A stretch of 8,809 bases of DNA from Acidobacteriota bacterium (GTDB lineage: Bacteria > Acidobacteriota > Vicinamibacteria > Vicinamibacterales > UBA2999). Made by a program: the position numbers and the translations under genes. Positions 1-6,322 of this stretch are shown piece after piece. Under the pieces are notes generated by a model. That model did not search any database, was not told the origin of the DNA, and saw nothing but the letters and a program-made list of their open reading frames with translations. The stretch covers positions 1-8,809 of the forward strand of contig JADZBZ010000477.1 of NCBI GenBank assembly GCA_020851835.1. The letters run 5' to 3'. Numbering within the stretch: position 1 is the stretch's first letter; the number at the start of each line of letters is the position of its first letter.

Positions 1-865
1 ACCAGGTAATGGGCGCCGACGGAAACGCCGCCATCACCTCGGTGTGAATCTCCTCGGCCGACGGATTGAAGGCCGACAGGTTGTAGGCCGTGCGCGTCAG
101 CCGCTCTCGAGGGGCCGCGGTCAGTTGCAGGAGCGCCTCCACCCCGTCGGGCATCGCCATGAACGGGATGCGGGTATCGGGCCGCACGAAACAGGCGTAG
201 GGCTCGCCCCTGGCCGCGGCGTGAATCATCTCGGGCGCGTAATCGGACGTTCCGCCCGACGGCACCGTGACGGCCGAGATCAATCCCGGGAAGCGCACCG
301 CCCGGAAGTCGACCTTGCCGGCCTGCGAGGCGGCGGACAGCTGCTTGTAGAAGCGCGCGTAGTAGCGCCCCAACTGCTCGCAGTAGAGCTTGTTGCAGCC
401 GTACATCGTGGTCGGCGTGTTGTAAGCATCTTCGGCGATCCGCCCGATCCGCCGCTTCTCGTCCAGGCTGGGGAGGCCGTACGCCGCGATGGACGAGGGG
501 TAGAGGAACAGGACGGGCCGACCGTGCGACTCGGCTTCGCGGTGCGAGAACTCCAGCAGGCTCAACGTGCCTTCGACGTTGACCTTGTGCGCGGTCAGCG
601 GCGTGAACTCGGAGCGGGTGGACAGCAATGCAGCCAGATGGAACACGGCATCGATTTCGAACTCGGCCATGATGCGCTCGAGGAGCGCGTGGTCGAGAAT
701 CGATCCGGTGAACTCGCGCTGCACCAGCGGGGCCAGCGACCCGTCCAGCGGGTTGACGTCCAGCGTGATGACGGCGCGGTCTTCCCGCATCGACAGCCGC
801 TCGATGAGGCCGTGGCCGATTTCGCCACCGGCGCCGGTGATCAGGACGACGGGCTTTCGGATCAC
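1..865 (-). CDS. NAD-dependent epimerase/dehydratase, SDR-type L-threonine 3-dehydrogenase-like (3' end beyond window)
   Basis: Extended short-chain dehydrogenase/reductase; 288 residues are visible and the C-terminus runs off the window. The Rossmann start is MIRKPVVLITGAGGEIG, with the nucleotide-binding glycines G11, G14 and G17. An HLAA stretch lies at 76-79, the catalytic serine region PSS at 123-125, and the catalytic pair Y155/K159 in YGCNK. The segment RFPGLIS (191-197) followed by SGGTSDYA (203-210) and later FMAMPD matches the short-chain L-threonine 3-dehydrogenases, which oxidise threonine to 2-amino-3-ketobutyrate with NAD, better than sugar epimerases. The GTG start has a GGAG ribosome site 7 bases upstream, and no other start exists before the in-frame TAG at 920-922. 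Compared with the Flavobacterium-type enzyme as I remember it, there is a short insertion near residues 176-184. It follows the ferredoxin-like gene by 54 bases. Another SDR substrate, such as a nucleotide sugar, cannot be excluded. Confidence 0.85.
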   Translation of the reverse strand, partial: MIRKPVVLITGAGGEIGHGLIERLSMREDRAVITLDVNPLDGSLAPLVQREFTGSILDHALLERIMAEFEIDAVFHLAALLSTRSEFTPLTAHKVNVEGTLSLLEFSHREAESHGRPVLFLYPSSIAAYGLPSLDEKRRIGRIAEDAYNTPTTMYGCNKLYCEQLGRYYARFYKQLSAASQAGKVDFRAVRFPGLISAVTVPSGGTSDYAPEMIHAAARGEPYACFVRPDTRIPFMAMPDGVEALLQLTAAPRERLTRTAYNLSAFNPSAEEIHTEVMAAFPSAPITW

Positions 866-872
866 AAGGGAT

Positions 873-876
873 CTCC
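873..876 (-). promoter_or_regulatory. Ribosome binding site GGAG for the dehydrogenase
   Basis: On the minus strand GGAG lies 7 bases before the GTG at 865-863. It fixes the start, because the only in-frame codon set upstream runs into a stop without an ATG. Confidence 0.6.
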
Positions 877-889
877 GCTCACGCCTCGC

Positions 890-911
890 GAGACGGGACC
901 TGAAGCGTCTC
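890..911 (-). other. Small inverted repeat between the ferredoxin-like gene and the dehydrogenase
   Basis: GAGACG and CGTCTC form a perfect 6-base stem around a 10-base loop in the 54-base spacer. No run of T follows it, so it is not a convincing intrinsic terminator. It could be a weak RNA hairpin between two cotranscribed genes, or chance. Confidence 0.25.
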
Positions 912-919
912 TCGTCATT

Positions 920-1900
920 CTATCCCCGGCGGCGCGCCGCCTCGAGGCGCTCGCCAACCTGACCGTTCCATGGCGGGATGACAATCGTCACGGCGCCGCG
1001 AGTCTCGGCCATGCACGCCAGCCTGATGTCGGGGTGCGGCTCACGCGTGTCCGAGTAGCCGAACGCGGCCAGCGCCCTGCGCTCGCGGCCGTCCACCGGC
1101 GAGAGCTTCGCGGCCCCGGCGAGAATCCCCACCCAGCACGCCCCGCAGGAGCAGGCGCGGCACTGTGTGGGAATCGGTCCCTCCGTGCAGCGCTGATCCG
1201 CCCCCCGGTAGTGCCGCCTGTCGAGCGCGGCGGCCGTCGTCAGGTGCTGCGTCTCGATCAGGCGAAACCCGCGGCGCGGCGGCCGTTCGTCGAAGGTCAC
1301 GGTCCACTGCCGGCGCCCTCCACGCAGAAAGCCGAACATCCCCTGCGAATCGTTCGCCTCGCGCCGAGCGGCCAGGCGGTCGGGGTTGTCGCCCGGAACT
1401 CCAATCAGCGGCCCAGTGCCACCGGCCGGCGCCGCGATGTCGGATTCGGGTAGGCCGGCCTGCTGCAGCGTCCGCACCGCCACGACGGTGATGCCAACCA
1501 GCCACGACGCATCGACTGCAAGGCGCGAGGCCGCGGCCCGCGCCATCTCCTGAATCTGGGCGCCCAGATCGAGGCTGCCGGGCGCGACCGGGCGGGCGGC
1601 GAACTGCCGGACGAGGTCCCGCACGGCCGGCCAGTACCGATGGCCGTAGAGAAACCAGTGCGACGTGTCACGCTGGTCGGCCAGGCGCCAGCGTCCGGCC
1701 AGGCGCAGGTGGTGGGCCAGCGAGGCAGCATCGGGCGAGGTGTCGAGCGCACGCTGCAGGCGCAAGGGGAAGAAGTGCAGCCAGATGCGGGTGGCCGCCC
1801 GGTCCACCGGGTGCATCGCGAGGCGCAGCCGGTCGGCCGCACGGTGCCACGCCCCATCATCGTGCTGAGCCAGAAAGGCCTGAAAGAGCGCGTCGGTCAC
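920..1900 (-). CDS. Protein with unrecognised N-terminal domain and C-terminal plant-type [2Fe-2S] ferredoxin domain
   Basis: A 326-residue, apparently soluble protein. The C-terminal part carries the plant-type [2Fe-2S] pattern: C247-x4-C252-x2-C255 (CRACSCGAC, 247-255), then RLAC with C296, followed by a ferredoxin-like last strand AVTIVIPPW. Two further cysteines, C238 and C250, are not part of the standard set. I do not recognise residues 1-230. The first 130 are rich in Arg, His and Trp and look helical (for example WLHFFPLRLQR and HWFLYGHRYW). A stretch around 199-220 reads as strands before the cluster-binding domain. The role is probably electron transfer or cluster-dependent sensing; the partner is unknown. 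The GTG start overlaps the TGA of the preceding small gene in GTGA, which implies translational coupling. The frame stays open upstream of this GTG, but those codons are out-of-frame reading of the preceding gene. Confidence 0.8.
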   Translation of the reverse strand: MTDALFQAFLAQHDDGAWHRAADRLRLAMHPVDRAATRIWLHFFPLRLQRALDTSPDAASLAHHLRLAGRWRLADQRDTSHWFLYGHRYWPAVRDLVRQFAARPVAPGSLDLGAQIQEMARAAASRLAVDASWLVGITVVAVRTLQQAGLPESDIAAPAGGTGPLIGVPGDNPDRLAARREANDSQGMFGFLRGGRRQWTVTFDERPPRRGFRLIETQHLTTAAALDRRHYRGADQRCTEGPIPTQCRACSCGACWVGILAGAAKLSPVDGRERRALAAFGYSDTREPHPDIRLACMAETRGAVTIVIPPWNGQVGERLEAARRRG

Positions 1901-2130
1901 CAGAGCGCGGCCTTCATCTGGGCGACGGCAATCTCCACCTGACCCAGATCGTCCAGCACGCCTCTGGCTTGGTCGATGGTCGCCCCGAGCACCTCGAACG
2001 AGGGCACATGGCCCCGCTTCACTTCGAAGGCCAGGTCGCGCGTGGTTTCGGCGCAGGCCCGGCACACCGCCAGCGTCCGCTCGTGCGCCTCGATGAGCCG
2101 CAGGACCTCGGCCCTCTCGTCGGAAGTCAC
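1897..2130 (-). CDS. Small helical hypothetical protein with a CxxC pair
   Basis: A 77-residue protein of unknown family. It reads as two or three charged helices: 3-20, about 27-38, and 46-75. It has a single CRAC motif (C23, C26) followed by AETTRDLAFEVKRGHVP. There is no signal peptide or membrane segment. The GTG start lies one base after the stop of the upstream DUF6526-like gene, with no clear ribosome site of its own, and its TGA overlaps the next GTG by four bases. Translation is therefore probably coupled on both sides, which supports the gene despite its size. The C-x2-C pair could bind metal or be redox-active, or could be incidental. A helper or partner of the downstream iron-sulfur protein is a reasonable guess from overlap alone. 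Confidence 0.7.
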   Translation of the reverse strand: MTSDERAEVLRLIEAHERTLAVCRACAETTRDLAFEVKRGHVPSFEVLGATIDQARGVLDDLGQVEIAVAQMKAALW

Positions 2131-2131
2131 C

Positions 2132-2551
2132 TCAGGTGCGATTGTAGTCCGGGCGCCAGGTCGAGACGGCCTGCTTGATGGCCCTGGGCGACAGCTCTTC
2201 GGCAACGGCCCGGTCCAGCAAGGCGCCAAGCTCGTCGTCCGAAGCGAAGCGCAGCGCCACGATCTGCCTCGGTCGCAGCCGCGCCAGCTTGGCGTCGGCG
2301 CCCGGGGGCAGCACCTCCGCGCAACGTACCTTCATCTCGAGCATGATGATGCGGTCCTGCAGCTTGACGGTGTAGGTCCGGCCGGTGGAAATGGTGACGA
2401 AGACGGCGAGGAGCAGGCCGCCGAAGGCCACGTCGCGGGCCGCCCATCCCAGCAGGAGCGTGCCCGCGAAGGCCAGGGCCGCAACGAGCCAGAACGCGGT
2501 GGCGACGTAGGTGGAAACCGGATGATGCGCGTGAGCGTTGGCGGATTGCAT
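2132..2551 (-). CDS. DUF6526-like small membrane protein
   Basis: A 139-residue protein from the ATG at 2551. Two hydrophobic segments, about 15-36 and 41-58, form a membrane hairpin. A positively charged cytoplasmic-type tail follows, with LQDRIIMLEMKVR (64-75), RQIVALRFASDDEL (95-108) and the terminal KQAVSTWRPDYNR. This tail closely resembles what I remember of the DUF6526 family, whose function is unknown. Members start with a short Gln/Asn/His-rich stretch before the first helix, which favours the ATG at 2551 (MQSANAHAHHP). A GTG at 2584-2582, eleven codons earlier and directly abutting the upstream TAG, would give 150 residues. Neither start has a good ribosome site. The next gene begins one base after this stop. 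Confidence 0.75.
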   Translation of the reverse strand: MQSANAHAHHPVSTYVATAFWLVAALAFAGTLLLGWAARDVAFGGLLLAVFVTISTGRTYTVKLQDRIIMLEMKVRCAEVLPPGADAKLARLRPRQIVALRFASDDELGALLDRAVAEELSPRAIKQAVSTWRPDYNRT

Positions 2552-2584
2552 AGGATGAATGGGTGGTTGGGGACGGTTGCCCAC

Positions 2585-3610
2585 CTACCGGCCGTCGATC
2601 AGGTCGCCGAGCCCGAAGGCGCGGTCCAGGACCGAGCCTTCTTCCTTGCGCCCCTTGCCGGTCTGCGGCGCGGCGGCGTAGATGCGATCGGCCATGCGGC
2701 TCAGTGGCAGCGACTGCAGCCACACGCGTCCAGGGCCGGTGAGCGTGGCGAAGAAAATACCTTCGCCGCCAAACAGCGCCGTCTTGATACGACCGACGAA
2801 CTGGATGTCGTAGCTGACGCTGGGCTGCAGCGCGACGAGGCATCCGGTGTCCACGCGCAGCGTCTCGCCGGGCCCCAGGTCGATGAGGTGGACCATGCCG
2901 CCTGCGTGCACGAAACACAATCCGTCGCCGTCGAGCCGCTGCATGATGAAGCCTTCGCCGCCGAACAGGCCCACGCCGATCTTCTTCTGAAACGCGATGC
3001 CAATCGACACTCCCCGTGCGGCGCAGAGGAAAGAGTCTTTCTGGCAAATCAGCTGGCCGCCGATGGCCTTGAGATCCATCGCGAGGATCTTCCCGGGATA
3101 CGGCGCCGCAAAGGCCACGCGCTGCTTGCTCTGCGCCCGGTTCTGGAACACCGTCATGAACAGGCTCTCGCCCGTCAGCAGGCGCTTGCCCGCCCCCAGC
3201 AAGGCATCGAGCACGCCTCTGGGCGCATGGCTGCCATCGCCGAAGAGGGTTTCCATCTGGATGCCCGGCGTCATGTACATGAACACGCCGGCTTCGGCCA
3301 CCGCGGCCTCGCCCGGGTCGAGTTCCACCTCGACGAACTGCATCTCGTTGCCGTGAATCACGAAGTCGATGTCGTGCGCCCGGCGGCCCGGCGCCGGGGG
3401 CGGCGGCGTGCTGCCGGCGAGCGCGCCCGCACCCACGAAGGAGGCGAAAGCCGGCGCGTCCCGCACCTTCTGCCAGGTGGTCATGCCTGACGTGAAGACG
3501 AGCGTATCGGCATCGATGCTGCCGTTGCGGAGGTTCGACAGGATCTCGTCCTGGGCCACCGGGCCGACCTGGTGACCGCCAATCGCCATGTACCACTGCT
3601 CTGCGGACAT
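2585..3610 (-). CDS. GYF_2 domain-AIM24 (TIGR00266-type) fusion protein
   Basis: A 341-residue protein with two parts. Residues 4-55 form a GYF_2-type domain: EQWYMAIGG, VGP at 15-17, TLVFTSGMTTW with W46. Such domains are seen in bacterial membrane or scaffold proteins and are thought to bind peptides. A Pro-rich linker (PPPPAPG, 69-75) follows. Residues 83 to about 311 form an AIM24/TIGR00266 beta-sandwich domain, with MYMTPGIQMET and two related Gly-rich blocks, GLFGGEGFIMQRLDGDG (214-230) and ALFGGEGIFFATLTGPG (278-294), which look like an internal repeat. The mitochondrial relative is linked to inner-membrane organisation; the bacterial function is unknown. The ATG has a GAGGAA site 6-11 bases upstream. 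The gene sits 29 bases after the TerB-like gene and directly before the DUF6526-like gene, suggesting cotranscription and a membrane-related job. Confidence 0.9.
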   Translation of the reverse strand: MSAEQWYMAIGGHQVGPVAQDEILSNLRNGSIDADTLVFTSGMTTWQKVRDAPAFASFVGAGALAGSTPPPPAPGRRAHDIDFVIHGNEMQFVEVELDPGEAAVAEAGVFMYMTPGIQMETLFGDGSHAPRGVLDALLGAGKRLLTGESLFMTVFQNRAQSKQRVAFAAPYPGKILAMDLKAIGGQLICQKDSFLCAARGVSIGIAFQKKIGVGLFGGEGFIMQRLDGDGLCFVHAGGMVHLIDLGPGETLRVDTGCLVALQPSVSYDIQFVGRIKTALFGGEGIFFATLTGPGRVWLQSLPLSRMADRIYAAAPQTGKGRKEEGSVLDRAFGLGDLIDGR

Positions 3611-3616
3611 CGTGGG

Positions 3617-3622
3617 TTCCTC
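3617..3622 (-). promoter_or_regulatory. Ribosome binding site GAGGAA for the GYF_2-AIM24 gene
   Basis: GAGGAA on the minus strand, 6 bases before the ATG at 3610-3608, within the 29-base spacer after the TerB-like gene. It supports the ATG start and independent initiation inside a shared transcript. Confidence 0.6.
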
Positions 3623-3639
3623 GTCTGGAAGTCGGGCAG

Positions 3640-4287
3640 TCAGGCGTCGGGCGTCTGGTCGATGCGCGCGGCGGCGTCGGCCTCGAGACTCGCGGCGGTC
3701 GCGGCGTCGAGGCTGAGCTGGTGCGCCAACTGCGCCAGGTAGATACGCTCGGCCCCGCTCACCGACTCGTCGGCCCGGACAATCGTGAACGCCAGCCGGT
3801 ACAGGTCACGCCGAGCGGCTTCCTCGGTGACGCCAGCCACGATCTCGGCAAGCGGATGCGGCTGGTCCAGTTCTCCCGCGGCGGCCGCCTCGACGCCCGC
3901 GCGCCGCGCCTGCCCGAGAATCAGCGCCCGCTCGGCGGGCGCCAGCACGCCGTCGGCGCGGGCCGCCGACACCGCGAGGCGGACAATCCGCAACACGTCA
4001 GCCGGCACCGCGCTCGCGTCCGCGCGCCCGGCCAGCGCCGCTAGAGGCAGGGCGGGCAGCGGCAGCGAGCCCGCGCCCATCGCCGCCGGCGCCGCGGCCG
4101 CGGCGCCGGTCGACTTGAGACTGTCGTACACGCCCCACGCCACGCCGGCCGCCGCGAGCAGGCTGCTGGCGGTGATGAGCCCCTTGCGGCCGCTCACAAA
4201 ACGCGCCGCCCGTCGCGCCCGCTTGCGGCCCGACCGTCCGAGGACACCGTTGAGGAACAGGGACAGGAGCTCGGTGGGGTCGTTCAC
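3640..4287 (-). CDS. TerB/DUF533 (YebE-like) membrane-anchored protein
   Basis: A 215-residue protein from the GTG at 4287. The N-terminus NDPTELLSLFLNGVLG is followed by a very basic patch, GRKRARRAARF (20-30), and one hydrophobic segment, about 36-54. An Ala/Pro-rich linker (60-95) comes next. The C-terminal half is a helical TerB-like domain with two matching acidic blocks: AARADGVLAPAERALI (108-123; D112, E119) and VRADESVSGAERIYLA (170-185; D173, E180). This layout fits the DUF533/YebE group of the TerB superfamily, whose acidic helices are thought to bind divalent metal. The family is loosely tied to tellurite and envelope stress; its biochemical function is not known. A GGAG site 8 bases upstream decides the GTG start over a possible longer reading to 4368, which would run through the structured intergenic repeat. 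The GYF_2-AIM24 gene follows 29 bases later. Confidence 0.82.
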   Translation of the reverse strand: MNDPTELLSLFLNGVLGRSGRKRARRAARFVSGRKGLITASSLLAAAGVAWGVYDSLKSTGAAAAAPAAMGAGSLPLPALPLAALAGRADASAVPADVLRIVRLAVSAARADGVLAPAERALILGQARRAGVEAAAAGELDQPHPLAEIVAGVTEEAARRDLYRLAFTIVRADESVSGAERIYLAQLAHQLSLDAATAASLEADAAARIDQTPDA

Positions 4288-4295
4288 GGCGGTGA

Positions 4296-4299
4296 CTCC
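4296..4299 (-). promoter_or_regulatory. Ribosome binding site GGAG for the TerB-like gene
   Basis: GGAG on the minus strand, 8 bases before the GTG at 4287-4285. It is the main reason for choosing this start over upstream in-frame codons. Confidence 0.6.
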
Positions 4300-4319
4300 A
4301 GACACAGAATACGACGAGC

Positions 4320-4378
4320 GGGCACCTCGGGTTCGGCAAAGCGCGCCGCGGGGCCAGGCCGCGCGCAACCCGGTGCCC
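4320..4378 (-). repeat. Large GC-rich inverted repeat in the gap between the ABC exporter and the TerB-like gene
   Basis: The 114-base gap contains a nested palindrome on the minus strand: outer arms GGGCACC/GGTGCCC, next arms GGGTT/AACCC, and inner complementary GCGCGC-rich arms around CCTGGCC. Outer and middle arms differ only by a two-base bulge (GA) and an unpaired TTTGCCG on one side. No T run follows. It could act as a transcript-stabilising or attenuating hairpin, a processing site, or a boundary between two transcription units. GC-rich DNA makes chance pairing more likely. Confidence 0.5.
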
Positions 4379-4401
4379 GACTCATTCCGTCGAACGGGGC
4401 C

Positions 4402-6321
4402 TCAGAGGCGCGTGTTCGACGACGGCTTGGGGACCGTCACCTTCTCGGGCTCGGGTGTCCAGTCTTCGCCCGGGTTGATGAAGCGGTTGGTCTCGATCTT
4501 GTACTGCTTGTCGTGCAGCTGACGGTAGCGACCATGGGCCGCGAACAGCTCGTCGTGGGTTCCGCGCTCCACGATCTCGCCGCCCTCCATGACGAGAATC
4601 TGATCCGCGCTCCGGATGGTCGACAGGCGATGGGCAATCACGAACGTCGTGCGCCCGCTGCGGAGCGCCTTCAGGCCATCCTGAATCATCTCCTCGCTCT
4701 CGCTGTCGAGGCTCGACGTCGCCTCGTCCAGGATGAGCACCTTGGGCTGCGCCAGAATCGCGCGCGCAATCGACACGCGTTGGCGCTGGCCGCCGGAGAG
4801 CTTCACGCCGCGCTCGCCCACGATGGCGCCGTAGCCGTCCGGGAACCGCAGGATGAACTCCTCGCAGTGGGCCAGCTCCGCCGCGCGCTTGACCTCGTCG
4901 AGCGAGGCGCCCGGCTTGGCGTATCCGATGTTGTCGGCGATGGTACCGTCGAAGAGGAAGCTCTCCTGCAGTACCGAGGCGAGCTGCTCCCGGTAGTCGT
5001 GGAGCGGAGTGTCGGCCAGGTCCCGACCGTCCACGAGAATGCGCCCCTTCAGTGGCCGGTTGAACGCCATCACCAGGCTGATGAGAGTGCTCTTGCCCGA
5101 GCCGCTGGACCCGACCAGCGCCGTCGTCGTACCCGGCTCGGCGTGGAAGCTGACGCCCTTCAGCACGGGCTGGCCGGTGTGGTACTCGAACCAGACGTCC
5201 TCGAACCGGATGTCTCCGCGGATGCCGCCGAGTGGCGCCTTGTCCGCGTCCGCCTCGTCTTCGGTCTCCATGTCGAGTATCTCGCGGATACGGTCGAGCC
5301 CCGCGAAGGCCTCCGTGATCTGCGTGCCGATGCTGGCGATGGAGATGAGGGGCGCCGCGAGCAGGCCGATGAAGAAGACGTACATGATGAAGTCGCCGAG
5401 GGTCATCCGACCGGCGAGGATGTCGCCCCCGCCGATCCAGATCATCACCACCCCAATGACGCCCACGACCACCGTGCTGCCCGAGGTGGTCGCCGAGACA
5501 CCCGTCATCGACTGCGCGATGTTTCTGAACAGACGATGGGCGCCCTTGGTGAAGACGATCTCCTCCCGCTTCTCGGCCGTGTAGCTCTTGACGATGCGGA
5601 TGCCGCCGAGGGCTTCGGTGAGCCGTCCGGTCACTTCCGCCTGGATGCGGCCGCGCTCGCGGAACAGAGGTCGGAGGCGCTGAAAAGCATAGGCCATGCC
5701 GCCGCCGAAAATGGCGAGCGCCACGGCGGTCACGAGCGTCAGGCGCCAGTTGATGTACAGGAGCACGACGAGGCTGATGACGGCCGTCACCATCCCACCG
5801 ACCAGCGAGACCAGCCCGGTGCCCACGAGATTGCGGATCCCCTCGGCGTCGCTCATGATGCGTGAGAGCAGCACGCCGGTCTGCGTCGAGTCGAAGTAGC
5901 GCACGGGCAACCGCATGACCTTGGCCTGCACGCGCTTGCGCATATCGGTGATGGCCCGCTGCGCGGCCACGCCCAGGATCTGCGACAGTCCGAAGCTCGT
6001 GATGGCCTGCACCACCGTGGCCGCCCCGGCCGCCAGGGCAATGGGCATCAGCAGATCGCCCCGCGACTTGCCGATGACCTCGTCGATCACCACCTTCGAC
6101 AGGGCCGGCAGCACGATGCCCGACAGGCGCGACACCAGCATCAGCCCCAGGCCGATACCGAGCCGGCGGCGGTGCGCGTGGAGCAGCCCGCGAGCCTCCT
6201 GCCAGGCGGCCGAGGCGTCGAACTTCTTCTTGCCCGTTTCGACGGCGGGGGGCATGCCCCGCCCCACGCCCGATTTCTCGGCACGGGCCATGCGCGGCGC
6301 ACCGGATCGCATCAGAGCCAT
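4402..6321 (-). CDS. ABC exporter, fused transmembrane and ATPase domains (MsbA/lipid exporter type)
   Basis: A 639-residue half-transporter that should work as a homodimer in the inner membrane, exporting a lipid, drug or peptide. The type-I exporter membrane domain spans about 52-340, with hydrophobic helices near 55-80, 92-118, 160-210 and 283-335 and the intracellular-loop sequence LTEALGGIRIVKSYTAEKRE (234-253). The ATPase domain is complete: A-loop Y380, Walker A GSSGSGKST (404-412), Q-loop Q452, signature LSGGQ (508-512), Walker B VLILDE (528-533), D-loop SSLD (536-539) and switch H564. It carries about 40 extra N-terminal residues rich in Arg, Lys and Gly and a Pro-rich tail after 612 (GEDWTPEPEK). 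The ATG at 6321 lies one base after the apaG stop, implying coupled translation; an ATG ten codons later is possible. MsbA (lipid A flippase) is a sensible label, but the substrate cannot be read from sequence and no lipid A genes are nearby. Confidence 0.93.
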   Translation of the reverse strand: MALMRSGAPRMARAEKSGVGRGMPPAVETGKKKFDASAAWQEARGLLHAHRRRLGIGLGLMLVSRLSGIVLPALSKVVIDEVIGKSRGDLLMPIALAAGAATVVQAITSFGLSQILGVAAQRAITDMRKRVQAKVMRLPVRYFDSTQTGVLLSRIMSDAEGIRNLVGTGLVSLVGGMVTAVISLVVLLYINWRLTLVTAVALAIFGGGMAYAFQRLRPLFRERGRIQAEVTGRLTEALGGIRIVKSYTAEKREEIVFTKGAHRLFRNIAQSMTGVSATTSGSTVVVGVIGVVMIWIGGGDILAGRMTLGDFIMYVFFIGLLAAPLISIASIGTQITEAFAGLDRIREILDMETEDEADADKAPLGGIRGDIRFEDVWFEYHTGQPVLKGVSFHAEPGTTTALVGSSGSGKSTLISLVMAFNRPLKGRILVDGRDLADTPLHDYREQLASVLQESFLFDGTIADNIGYAKPGASLDEVKRAAELAHCEEFILRFPDGYGAIVGERGVKLSGGQRQRVSIARAILAQPKVLILDEATSSLDSESEEMIQDGLKALRSGRTTFVIAHRLSTIRSADQILVMEGGEIVERGTHDELFAAHGRYRQLHDKQYKIETNRFINPGEDWTPEPEKVTVPKPSSNTRL

Positions 6322-6322
6322 G

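Noticed and set aside
44..1453. Long plus-strand reading frame of 469 codons
   Set aside because: It lies antisense to the dehydrogenase and the ferredoxin-like gene, both of which have clear family motifs. Its translation is Arg/Gly/His-rich without any domain, as expected of antisense frames in GC-rich DNA.
1976..3490. Long plus-strand reading frame of 504 codons
   Set aside because: It is antisense to the small CxxC, DUF6526-like and GYF_2-AIM24 genes. The translation is low-complexity, with no recognisable motif.
2127..3596. Minus-strand frame of 489 codons overlapping the GYF_2-AIM24 gene
   Set aside because: It is a shifted reading of the same strand, Arg/Gly/Pro-rich, and would conflict with three genes that have family support.
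4307..4312. TATTCT as a -10 box for the TerB-like gene
   Set aside because: No acceptable -35 element lies 16-18 bases upstream, and the hexamer alone is not enough evidence.
4288..4368. Upstream extension of the TerB-like gene to 4368
   Set aside because: The added residues are Arg-rich without family resemblance and are encoded by the palindrome. The GTG at 4287 has a GGAG site at good spacing.
4513..5865. Plus-strand frame of 450 codons opposite the exporter
   Set aside because: It is a pure antisense shadow of a textbook ABC exporter; no motif or ribosome site was seen.
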